DNA of 64,000 nt from Ehretia macrophylla (taxonomy: Eukaryota; Streptophyta; Magnoliopsida; Boraginales; Ehretiaceae), in NCBI GenBank assembly GCA_037974665.1, contig CM075781.1, positions 34,635,235-34,699,234 of the forward strand, in the 5' to 3' direction. Every line of letters starts with the position of its first letter. Position 1 is the stretch's first letter. This document shows, piece after piece, positions 11,419 to 21,519 of the stretch. The notes beneath the pieces were generated by a model that ran no database searches, was not told the DNA's origin, and was given only the letters and a program-made list of their open reading frames with translations. A program made the position numbers and the translations under genes.

Positions 11419-12252
11419 ATGGTATTTTGCTACTCTTCTAGATGCAGTGTCATGAAGGTCTGGGTTGCGCTTTATATGCTTTGCTTTCTCATCTTTATTT
11501 CTGAAGCTGATCCCCGGTCTTATGTATGTCCAAATACAACTACTTATACTCCAAATAGTACCTATCAGGTTAATCTCAATAGCCTTCTCTCTACCCTTTC
11601 TTCTCCTAATATTACGAGAAACAACTTGTTCTGCAATTAATGCAACGGCAGGTAATAGTGTCCCAGACAGGGCTTATGGCTTCTTTACGTGTCGCGGGGA
11701 TGTTACATTTGATACTTGTCATGATTGTGTGGTAACTGCCATAAGAGATATAGTCGAGAGGTGCCCCAGGGAGAAGCAAGCACGTACTTTCTATGATCTG
11801 TGCATGGTACGTTATGAAAATCAATCATTTTTTTCCACCATGGACGCATCGCTTACTGTGTTTATATGGAATCCGGGAAATGTTTCAGAACCTGATCGTT
11901 TTGCGCAAGTCTTGGGAAATACTATGAATGACTTAGCTACTCGTGCTTCCAGTGATGAGTCCGCCAATGGTGGACGATTGAGAGGTTTTGCAACAAAAGA
12001 GGCTAATTTTACGAGTTTCCAAACCCTATACATTTTAGTTCAGTGCACCCCAGATTTATCGGAGTTTGATTGTAATCGGTGTTTACGTGCCGCTATTGGC
12101 TGGAAATCCAGGTGCATGGATTTTGCTTCCAAGTTGCAATATTAGATATGAGATGTACCCATTTTACAACAGTACAGCCGCACCACCGCCACCATCGCCT
12201 ACACCCATAATTCCTCCTCCTCCAACTCCAGGATCGCCAACGAGTCCAGGAG
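11419..12252 (+). pseudogene. CRK: CRK exon 1: signal peptide and two DUF26 (Gnk2) domains
   Basis: Translation starts at 11419, or at the second Met at 11452 (MKVWVALYMLCFLIFISEA), which gives a typical secretion signal; mature sequence begins near DPRSYVCPN. DUF26 domain 1 has the C-x8-C-x2-C pattern CRGDVTFDTCHDC, and domain 2 has CTPDLSEFDCNRC, followed by LLPSCNIRYEMYPFY and a Pro-rich stalk. The frame changes near 11635, where four extra bases relative to the usual LFxNATAGN phrase interrupt the reading. It changes again near 12100, where part of the segment between the last cysteines is missing. The exon ends CCAGGAG before GTAAAG. DUF26 domains in ginkbilobin bind mannose; what this receptor bound is unknown. 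Confidence 0.88.
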
Positions 12253-12377
12253 GTAAAGTTTCATTGTGTAAACTAAGATCTTATATGCTAGTCTTCAAAT
12301 TTATAAATTGTTAATGTCTTAATGTGAGAGAATTATTCTTAACTCTCCTCTTCAAGTATAATCAGACTACAAGCAAT

Positions 12378-12965
12378 CAGTGACAGAGCCAAGCACCCGG
12401 GGTTAGGGGGTGCCGCTTCGCCACCCGAGATTAGTGGATGTACTACGTGACAGAGTCAGTAATCAGGTTTGGGTACTCATTCATGCAAATTTATTTTATA
12501 TAAATTGAAAAAAAAACTATTGCCTTTATCTCTAAAATCATGACAATGATGAAAAAATATTAAAATATTTAAACATAGAATTCATTAGTATTCGAACCGA
12601 ACTGTTTAGTCAAAAATACAAAATAATCAATTAAAAATAAAAGACAATGTAAAAATCATTTTAAAAAATTAAAATTAAATTAAACGTACAATTAAACTAG
12701 AAAAGTTTAACTTAAATGTTAAAAATATTACAAAAATAAATGAATCAAAATTCATATACAATGATAACACAAATAGTCCATAAAATATAGAAAATAAATT
12801 TAAAACCTATTTATTAATAAGAGAATAAAAGTAAAAAATGAAGAGAGAAAAACATGAGAAAAGATAGAGAATAAAAATAAAAGGGTATTTTTAGGTGAAC
12901 AAAAAACAAACTTCAAATTTCACGGGGTTCATGTGAATCCCCTGCAGAGCCTGGCTCTGCCAGTG
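12378..12965. mobile_element. Non-autonomous hAT element in CRK intron 1
   Basis: The left end CAGTGACAGAGCCAAGC and right end GGCTCTGCCAGTG are inverted repeats of the CAGTGGCGGAGCC type seen at 2364-3837. Flanks CAAGCAAT (12370-12377) and CAAGCAAC (12966-12973) match at 7 of 8 bases. The 588-bp interior is AT-rich and non-coding. Confidence 0.8.
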
Positions 12966-12973
12966 CAAGCAAC

Positions 12974-14393
12974 TCTAGTATCATGTTAAAAATCATGGAT
13001 TTTATTCTAAAATCAATATTTGATGTAAGATGATATAGCCAAATATCTCATATAATAGTTTAGAATTTATGATTTGTCAACATGTGAGAATTAGTTTTTA
13101 ACTCAATTCTCTGATGGGTGACTAAAGTGCGATTGAGCGCACGTCAGAGCCTAGTAGGTGAACTTTGACACCAGATTTTGGCTTTGTCAAGTCCGTATGA
13201 CTTTGATCCGTCCGTTTAACTTTGATCATTGACCAAGGTCATTATTTGTTTTTGCGTTCAATTTGGCCAAAATCAATCTCATTTTTCTCATTTCAAAGTC
13301 ATTTCACCATTCTCCTTTAGTGTTGCTCCGAAACTCGTTCCAACCTTTGGCATTTGAGGTTATTTTTGCTATTAAACTTATATCAAATATACAATTAAGC
13401 TTACAATTATAATGCAATTCTACATAATTAAATGGGATCGAAAAATATTGATTTATCAGTGATCCAGTTGTTAATGTGGGAGAACTATTCTTCGAACTCC
13501 ATTTCAATTGCAACATCATCGATACTTAATGATCAATACTTATAATTTTCATGGAACATAAGGTCGTATTGGAATCAATATTTGTTTTATAAGTTTTTCG
13601 TAATAAGATATACTGGAGTTCAGATAGGAGACACTAAGATCATGATTACTCAGCTACATTTTGGAGCATCAGTAAGCTAACAAGTATGTGTAAATACCTG
13701 TATCAGTTCTGTTCTGCTGGAGGTGCACGTTAGGTAAAGATTCTTCCTGATGTACGTGAAGATTTTTGGCATTTACTAACTTTAATAGAATTAATAAACA
13801 AGGATTAGATAGACTACTTGCATCTCCAGAAAATGAAAATCCCATGTAACCAGGAGGTAGCTTTGATTCTGTGAACAGTTCTTTCGTGGAAGAGGTGAAA
13901 TGTGGTTGCAACTGTGAGAAGAAGTCCAAAGATTTGTGAAATCTCTCTTTCTTGTTAATGTTTTCTTCAGCTTGTGATATGTGATGGTTATTCTTGTTCT
14001 CTGCTCCCATCAGTGAATTCTTGGCGCTGAAGATAGGTTGACTCTGCCACCCAAATCTATCTTGAAATTTCCTCCTCAACTCTCTATATATGTGGCTCTT
14101 CTACACCTCCTTTTGCTTTTCCTTGGAGACAAAGATCTCACTAACAATTAGGAAGCTCCAATCTCTGCTTTTCTAGTTTCTCCAGAACGCGACAAAAAAA
14201 TGAGATACCAATCTATTAGTTTAAGTTTCATGATTTTTTTTACTAAGCTGCATAACTATTAGACTAGACCTCTGCTCCTCCAGGGTACCATTATTCATGC
14301 TTCAGTACCTACTCTCTTTGATAACATGTAAAAAGGCACCATAAGGCTAGCTCATATACTTTCTGAAGAATGATCTTCTTTGCATTGATGCAG
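12974..14393. other. Remainder of CRK intron 1
   Basis: Non-coding on the + strand. Similar words ('tgtgagaattag...aactcaatt') recur near 12323, 13082 and 13476. Near 12975, 'ctctagtatcatgtt' resembles a reverse-complemented Met-tRNA primer site, so a small degraded LTR element is possible but unproven. The - strand reading frame at 13669-14079 is listed separately. Confidence 0.35.
13669..14079 (-). other. Unassigned 136-residue reading frame antisense in CRK intron 1
   Basis: The frame begins MRRKFQDRFGWQSQPIF and runs without a stop to TGIYTYLLAY. Composition is protein-like, with no simple repeats, and a possible splice donor (CAG|GTATTT on the - strand) lies near its 3' end, so it could be an exon captured from another gene. 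I recognise no family and no motif. It may equally be a chance open frame. Confidence 0.2.
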
Positions 14394-14528
14394 GAAACAG
14401 GAGATCATCAGCACCAGTGATTATTGCTATTATTCTCGCGGTGGTTGTTTCTATTTTCCTGCTTACTCTGGGCTTCTGTTTCCTAAGAAAAAGAGCAAAG
14501 CAGCATGATGCCATACAGGAGGCAACAG
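14394..14528 (+). pseudogene. CRK: CRK exon 2: transmembrane segment
   Basis: It encodes NRRSSAPVIIAIILAVVVSI, a hydrophobic span ending in FLLTLGFCF, then the basic stop-transfer stretch LRKRAK. The exon joins exon 1 in phase 1 to give Gly-Asn-Arg-Arg and ends GCAACAG before GTATAT. This is the normal position and size for the membrane exon of CRK genes. No lesion is seen in this exon. Confidence 0.88.
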
Positions 14529-14610
14529 GTATATTTCAAGAATCCAAGGTTTTCTTTTTTATTAATTTGTTGTGATTCGTCAAGATCCAAATTATTAACT
14601 TAAATCCCAG

Positions 14611-15991
14611 GCACAGACGGAAATGATATCTCAGCAACTGAATCTTTACAATATGATTTAAATACAATTTTGGCTGCTACAAACAATTTTTCTGCTGAAA
14701 ACAAGATAGGTGAGGGCGGATTTAGCGCTGTGTTCAAGGTAAAGTAGTTTAATTTAATTACTGACATACAAGAGAATTTTTGCCCATTTTTAATCCTTTC
14801 TGAGCAGAGTCTTTATTTGTAACTATATACATTCAGGATAAACTTTCTAATGGGCAAGAGATAGCTGTTAAAAGGCTATCCAAAACCTCCACAAGGTGCT
14901 CAAGAATTTAAGAATGAAGTTGTTCTTGTTTCCAAACTTCAACACAGAAATCTTGTGAGACTAGTAAGATTTTGCTTGGAACGAGAAGAAAAGATCCTAA
15001 TCTATGAGTTTATGCTAAACAAAAGCCTTGACCATTTTCTTTTTGGTTGGTATTTGGTTCCACTTGTGATATTTGGTATTGAAATAGGCCGGTAACAAGT
15101 CTGTATAGATTTTTATTTAGAATATGAGTTTTTTATTTTATTTTATACCAAAGTTGAGAAACCTATATTAATTCATTGTGCAGATCTAGAGAAACAACAA
15201 TTATTGGACTGGGCAACACGTTACAAGATTATAAGGGGAATAGCACTAGGGATGCTTTACCTTCACGAAGATTCTCGTCTTAAAATCATACATCGTGATC
15301 TGAAAGCTAGTAATATCTTATTAGATAAAGATATGAACCCTAAAATATCAGATTTTGATATGGCAAAACTTTTTAGTGTCGACCAATCTCAAGGGAATAT
15401 AAGTAAAATCGTCAGGACCTTGTAAGTTTGTACCTTAGTTTCTCCATAGTAATCTGATGGACAACATACATACCCTACTGCCCTCTTCGTAAGAGTATAT
15501 AACTTTTAGTTGAGTTTTTTTCGGTCATACCATTAATTTTTTGAGCATTACTATATCTCACTTCAATTTTCACACTCAAATACCACTTCTTACGTGGATG
15601 TTTAGTTGGCATGCTAAAATAACTAACTTTTTAATTTATCTCTCTTCTTTTAATATGCCAACTAAGCATACACATGGGAAGTGGTATTTGAGTGTAAAAA
15701 TTAAAGTGGTATATAGCATTTCTCTAATTTTTTTTAGCACACATTTCACATCATCTTGTACTAATTTTCATAAAGGAATGTTATATAACCAGAAACCAAG
15801 ACTAATCAGCTATTTCTAACATCGTTGTTTCTACTTGCAGTGGTTATATGTCTCCAAAATACACTATGCATGGCGAGTTCTCTATTAAATCTGATGTCTT
15901 CAGTTTTGGTGTGCTACTATTGGAGATAATAAGTGGAAAAAAGAACAGTGGCTTCACTCAATCAGGAGAGTTAAAGGACCTTCTCAACCAT
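14611..15991 (+). pseudogene. CRK: CRK exons 3-6: kinase domain
   Basis: Exon 3 carries the juxtamembrane region and the nucleotide loop GEGGFSAVF (usually GEGGFGxVY). Exon 4 has the ATP-binding Lys in IAVKRLS and, after a frame change close to KTST, the helix-C and HRNLV region. Exon 5 has the catalytic loop HRDLKASN and then SDFDMAK, where the magnesium-binding DFG has become DFD. Exon 6 starts [12 protein letters not shown], where APE has become SPK, and has [16 protein letters not shown]. The DFG glycine and the APE glutamate are near-invariant in active kinases. Either these changes followed loss of function or the last active form was already a weak kinase. Confidence 0.88.
15543..15724. 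repeat. Mutator-type MITE in CRK intron 5
   Basis: The ends GAGCATTACTATATCTCAC and GTGGTATATAGCATTTCTC are imperfect inverted repeats. They are flanked by a perfect 9-bp duplication TAATTTTTT (15534-15542 and 15725-15733). The centre has 'ttagttggcat...atgccaactaa', as in the MITE at 10162-10347. Confidence 0.85.
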
Positions 15992-16045
15992 GTGAGTACA
16001 AGTACTTTTTTTAACTTTTCAAGCCATATAGTATGATAAATTTCC

Positions 16046-16422
16046 GAGTAGATATCCATTTTGGTCTTTTATCTTTAATCTCATTGATACTTTGATCCCT
16101 TATCTTCAAAAATAATATGTTTCAGTTCCTTGTCTTTTATCTGAGTGACACCGTTAGTCCTTTTTAGGGATTCCGTTAAAAAATTAACGGAACAAGCACA
16201 TGATACTAAAAATTTCAAAATTTCAAGGGTAAAAATTAAGATATTTCAGTCGTTTATCTTTTGTTTTAGTGACACCATTAGTATTTTTTTAACAGAATCA
16301 TTGAAAAAGACTAACGATGTCACTCATATAAAAGACAAGGGACTGAAACATACCACTTTTGATAATAAGGGACCAAAGTGTCAATGAGGTTAAAGATAGA
16401 TGACCAAAATGGATATTTACTC
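16046..16422. repeat. Mutator-type MITE in CRK intron 6
   Basis: The ends GAGTAGATATCCATTTTGGT and ACCAAAATGGATATTTACTC are inverted, with a 9-bp duplication TAAATTTCC at 16037-16045 and 16423-16431. It belongs to the same family as 28775-29152 (shared 'gtcccttatctt', 'agtgtcaatgag'). Confidence 0.9.
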
Positions 16423-16544
16423 TAAATTTCCTAGAACATAGTTCAAACAAAAAATTAGGGAAATTTTTACATTTAGTCCCTATTGTTTGTAAAGTATCTC
16501 AATTTAGTCCTTATTGTTTCACTACAAGAAAAATAGGATGAGGC

Positions 16545-17135
16545 GATAGCCAAAATCCGTAGTCTAGCGGTAGCCAAATTGGGACGGGCGACGGATAGGT
16601 TATGGATTTCCGTCCGTAGTAAAAACCCCCGTAGCCAATTTCAAAAATTAATTTATATTTATTTTTTATAACTTATATAGCAAAATAGTCGTAGCCCATC
16701 CGTAGGCAACTAAAATTGTGATTTTTTTTATTATTAATTATTAATGTTCGTAGCCAATCTGTAGCCGTTTCGGTCGTAAATTGGTCGTAGCCCACGGCTA
16801 CGGATTAATATCCGTAAAATATCGGTAGCCAATCCATAGCCCATCCGCAGCCAAATAATTTTTTTATTTTTTTAATTAATTATTAATGTCCGTAGCAAAT
16901 CCGTAGCCATTTTAGTCGTAAATCAATCGTAGCCCACGGTTACGGATATATTGGTAGCCATATATTTGGTAGCAAATCCGTATCCCATCCGTAGCCAACT
17001 AAAATTTTGATTTTTTTTAATTAATTATTAACGTCCGTAGCAAAATTGTAGCAATTCCGTAGCAATTTGTCACCACATATCGGTGGCCAATCCGTTGTCC
17101 AAATCCATAGCCATTTGTCCGTAGAAAAACGGTGG
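16545..17135. repeat. Left subterminal repeats of the CACTA element
   Basis: There are roughly 25 scattered copies, in both orientations and with variants, of CCGTAGCCAATC or GTAGCCCATCCG. Subterminal motifs of this kind bind the TNP1-type protein in En/Spm. The same word is the core of the palindromes in the right-hand array. Confidence 0.75.
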
Positions 17136-17339
17136 CTAATTTTATGTGGTTATTCTGTAACCTAATAATTATTAATTATTCTGAAAATAATATGAAATGT
17201 AAAAATTAAAAAATAAAACAAATTTACACAACAAAACATAAAATTAAATATATAAAATAATATTTACATAACGCATCTTTTAAATTCATAAAAATATTAA
17301 AATATTGTTCGAAATTAGTTGTTAAAATTGTCCAAAAAA

Positions 17340-19400
17340 ACCAAATCCTAAATGTACCATTGATCACGTTGATCGGGCCAATGTTGTGGGTGTTTTAGCC
17401 GATTAATCTCCTGCTGCAAATGCCTCACAAGTTCTATGGCTTCGTTCACTTGTCGTTGCGTCTCTTGTTGTTCCTTTCCTTCGTTATCAAGTTGTTGCCT
17501 CAAGGACTCCGTTCTAGCAATGACTCGCCTGTCGACTTATTCTTCCGAGAGTCCAACTCTAGTGTTGATGGTGGGAATAGAGGATATTTCCCTACCAATG
17601 CAGACTCCTTGCAAGCTGAGTCCATAGACACGCCATTTTTTCGCCCCACCAACAGCTTGGTAGAAGATATCATCGGGTTTAACGAGCGGCGTCGTTGGGT
17701 CTTCTTGCGTCTCAAGTTCACGTTGTTGGAGCATCTCCTTATATCGTGACTACAAAAATAACATTTATAATTATTTAATATCCTTATACCACTCAATATC
17801 ATGTCCCAACTCGACCCCACCTAAAACCAAGTCGGGACGCGACGAAATTTCGGCATTACAACATCTGTAATATAGCCCCAAGCATAAAAATATAACATGC
17901 ATAACAATTATATAGCCACAACAACCAACATACAACCAAAAATAAAATTCACAATCATGGGCCTCCAACTTACAACCAAAGGATATGCGTCCGTCACAAC
18001 TACTTCAACATAATCATAATGATACAATCCTCATAATGAAATATATAAGCCTAACCACCTATACATTACAAAAGAGACTTGTGAAATTCAAGTTTTATAA
18101 CCTTTTAAATTAAAATTGACTAGCAACTTAAAATTGACATATACATTATATAAATTTAACAAAATTAAACGACAGTAAAAGTAATACACTGTCTAAATAC
18201 TTACTATCGTCTCAGCAACCTTTGGATCAGAGTACTGGATAACATCACCCTTCCTTTTACTATGAGCGACCTTGAAAACATCAGCTCTATAGACAGAGGC
18301 GTTTATTGTCACCGCCTACATTATTAAATTCATAAGTAGTAATTACTCAAAAATTAGAATATTAAGATAGACTAATTTAAGCTATTAAATTTAAGTAGTT
18401 AATTTTAGTTACATACTATCCTTCTCTGAACCTCATGAAAGGGGGTGGCACCCGTGTAGTGTACCAATTGATTTTTCTCCCTATTTTTCTTGGTCGCTTT
18501 TGATTTCTCTATCCACTTTCGGTTGCACCATCTTACTTGCATTTGCTCCCAATTTTCTAATGTCATCCACTTAGGAGGCTTGTCAAATTTATAAGCCTTA
18601 GCCAATTGGTCTTTCATTCTTTTCGCTGCCTTATAATGGAAGCAATGCTTGATGCGTGTCCTGTCACATGGGTGCTATTTATAATCTTTCTGCAACGAAG
18701 AAAAAAGGTCAATGCCAACATGTGTTAATTGAATATGCACGTATAAATGTACAAGTGTATAATATAATATATATTGACTGCATTATTGTTTATAAAAACC
18801 TCAAACGAGCAAAACCATCGGTCTTTGACATCTTACGAAATTTCTCCGTAAGTAATCCAAGGTTCTGTGAATCCGCTTGCGAATATTGACTTAAAATCTT
18901 GTATCGCCAAAGCAGGTACAAATCTGTTAAGAAGTATATCAATTCTATAAGTTAGTGTCACTTGTATTTGCATATTATAACTTTAAGAACTAATAACAAA
19001 CAATTAAAGTAATTGCTATACAATTTTATTGAATTGTATTTTACCCATTATTATATAATCGAATGTGAGTACGTCTATCCTTCAACCATGTGGCGTACTG
19101 AGCGAGTGACTCGAATCCTATAGGCTACCAGTTTGTTGTGCCAGCAGCACGTGATGATAGTTCTGGCTGTTCCGTTTCATGCTCGACGCTGTTCGTGTTC
19201 GTGGCCGTGGCATTAACACGACAATCCTCAGTAGTCACTCGGATGCCAGACAATGGGGTAGATAGTCCGGTGGAACGAACGGACGTCCCTGGAGTGCTAG
19301 GAGACTCACTATTACCTTCACCACGTGCTGCGGAGGACGAAGTTGATGGCATGCCGGATCGTGACTAATCTGCTTGCGATCTACCACCTCTAACCATGAT
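17340..19400 (-). pseudogene. TNP1-like transposase gene remnant (Ptta/En/Spm family)
   Basis: Read on the - strand. An N-terminal piece near 19400-19125 is Ser/Thr-rich (MVRGGRSQAD, a stop, then MPSTSSSAARGEG). A central piece has VKDRWFC near 18830. 18617-18405 has PKWMTLENWEQM, then NRKWIEKSKATKKNREKN and a YTGATPF phrase. Near 18315-18200 is VYRADVFKVAHSKRKGDVIQ, and at 17755-17360 is DDIFYQAVGGAKKWRVYGL, ending in a Gln/Glu-rich coiled-coil-like tail. This order (W..MC/RW, NR.K...H..G, then DIF..V.G......G.) is that of plant Ptta/En/Spm transposases. In-frame stops and unclear splice sites indicate decay. The protein would bind the subterminal repeats. Confidence 0.75.
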
Positions 19401-19494
19401 TGCTACACAAAAAAACATAAGATACACATATATGTATAATATATTCTATAAATTAAGAGATATTATAACCACTTTTCATTATAGTTTTCGATTA

Positions 19495-19947
19495 TCAATC
19501 GTACACTTCACATACAGTTGACATACAAAATATTGAATTTATAGGTACATTTGATGGGCCAAATGTGTCAAATACCATTCTCCTAAAACTGTTTCCTTCA
19601 TCACATCCAGAATTATCACCAACATTATGGTTGTTATCCTGATAGAGGTCATCATGCTCCCCATGTGAAGTCCAAACATAGTAATGCCTCATGAACCCCC
19701 AAGAATAGAGATGATGTCTACAAGTATGAGGGTCCTTAAAGTCATAATTCTTACATTTCGCACAAGGACATCTAATTTTGTCTCTATCCCTGTACTTTCG
19801 TTGATTACACGCAAAAGGAATGAATTCTTTGTGTACACCATGAACGAACTTAAGATTTAATGCTCCCTTAGATGTTAATCGATCGTTCATCCATTGTTGT
19901 CTAAGTCTTTCCATTTTCTCAACTTCTGTATAATAATATTTGTTCAT
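19495..19947 (-). pseudogene. TNP2 transposase N-terminal fragment (transposase-associated domain)
   Basis: The 150-residue frame has RQQWMNDRLTSKG, then FACNQRKYRDRDKIRCPCAK and CKNYDF, then HLYSWGFMRHYYVWTSHGE. This is the transposase-associated domain at the start of plant CACTA TNP2 proteins: the CPCxKCxN zinc-like motif followed by HLxxxGFxxxYxxWxxHGE. The large catalytic TNP2 domain that should follow is absent; the TNP1-like gene begins only about 100 bases downstream. The deletion makes the element non-autonomous. Start at 19947 is plausible because MNKYYYTEVEKMERLRQQWM leads straight into the domain. Confidence 0.82.
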
Positions 19948-20279
19948 CCCATTAAAGAATATAATAGTAAAAGATACAGTTAATTAAATACAATTTATGA
20001 TTCATTACTTAATCTTTGTTAATTAATTACAATAAATATTACTACAATACAACATTCATGTTAAATATATTACCAAAGATTTATGACAAAACCTCATTTT
20101 AAAAAATTAGAAATAAACATAACAATAAATATAAAAATAATAAAGCTGAACAAATCAAAAAAAAAATTACACATATGAAGATATATATTGTACACATATA
20201 TAAAGATGTCTATACTAGACAACAAAATAGAGAAAAAATGTATAAATTAAAATACATACTAGTAGAAAAGAGAGAGAAA

Positions 20280-20700
20280 TAGATGGTGGTGGTGCCTTTA
20301 GTGGTGATGGTGGTGGACCTTGGTAGTGGTGGGTGGTGGTGATGGTGCCCTAGATATGGTAGTGATGATGGACCTTGGTGGTGTTGGGTGGTAGTGATAG
20401 TGTCCTACATGATGGTGATGGGTGGTGGTGATGGTTTAATAGATAGTGATGAGGGATTACCTTGTGGTGGTGATGATGCCTTTGTTGGTGGTAATGGTGA
20501 TGGTGCCCTAGATATGGTGGTGATGGTGGACCTTGGTGGTAGTGGGTGGTGGTGATGGTGCCTTTGTTGGTAGTGGTGGTAGTACCCTTAGTGGTGGTGT
20601 TGATGGTGATAGCAGTGGTCTTGGTGATGATGGTAGTAGTGGTGATAGTAGGGTGGGGATGGTGGTGGGGGTGATGGGGGGGGAGAGAAAGAGAATTTTT
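20280..20700. repeat. GGT/GAT-rich low-complexity tract in the CACTA element
   Basis: Imperfect repeats of 'ggtggtgatggtgcc' and 'ccttagtggtgg' run for about 400 bases. The second CACTA element has the same tract at 58100-58290. Open frames through it (His/Thr/Pro-rich) reflect the repeat and are not supported as genes. Confidence 0.75.
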
Positions 20701-20804
20701 TTGTAAGAGATAGAGAGAGTAAAGTGATTTTGGGGAAAAAAATGTTTTAAAACTTCAACATTCACCAAAAAAAAAAAAGAAATTAATTTTTTTTTTTAAA
20801 AAAA

Positions 20805-21000
20805 AATTTGTGCAGGTCACGGCCTGCCAGCCGGCGGGCTACCCGACATGGGGACGCGAGACAATGCTGTCTCGTTGTCCCCATCGGACGACGGACGATG
20901 GGCCGGCCAGCTGGCCCCGTCATCCGGCGGGGACAGCGAGATAGCCCTGTCTCGCATCCCCAAGCCGGGTGGCCAACTAGCCAGCGAGCCGATCCAGATT
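20805..21000. repeat. GC-rich foldback upstream of the TNP2 start
   Basis: An abrupt GC-rich block in AT-rich DNA with inverted words: GGGGACGCGAGAC facing GTCTCGCATCCCC, and CGGGCTACCCG-type words facing AGCCGGGTGGCC. It lies about 0.9-1 kb 5' of the TNP2 start on the - strand. En/Spm has a GC-rich control region near its promoter, so a similar role is possible. Confidence 0.6.
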
Positions 21001-21519
21001 TTTTTTTATTTTTTATTTCTAAAAAATCTTACAAAAATCAGGAAACCCAACCCCAAACCCCTTTTTTTTCCCCAACTTCACTTCTCTTCTAAAACTCTCT
21101 CAAAATCTCTTTAAACTCATCAAAAACTAACCATTAAATCTCAAAAAAATTTCCACAATCACATTACCCACTCCATGAAACATCAAAATCTCCAAAAAAT
21201 TTTCTCAAACACCAATATTTTCCTCAACCCTATTGCAAAAAAAACTCAAAAATCTCTCTAAAATTATCAAAATCTAGCCATTAAACCTTAAAATTTATTC
21301 CATAATCACATTACCCGCTTGCCAAAACCTCAAAATCTACAAAGAGTTCTTCCAAACCCCAATCTTTTCAAGCCCTAAGCCAAAAAATAGGTAAAGTTGT
21401 ATTAAACTCAAAATTTAGCCATTAAATCTCAAATTTTTTTCCATAATCACATTACCCACTTTCCAAAACCTCAAAATTGTGGTATATATCTTTTAGACAT
21501 CTTTAGTTTTTTTTGTTTA

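Noticed and set aside
19138-19368. 76-residue frame on the + strand
   Set aside because: Antisense to the Ser/Thr-rich start of the TNP1-like remnant.
20508-20768. Pro/Thr/His-rich frame near the GGT tract
   Set aside because: It follows directly from the GGT/GAT simple repeat.
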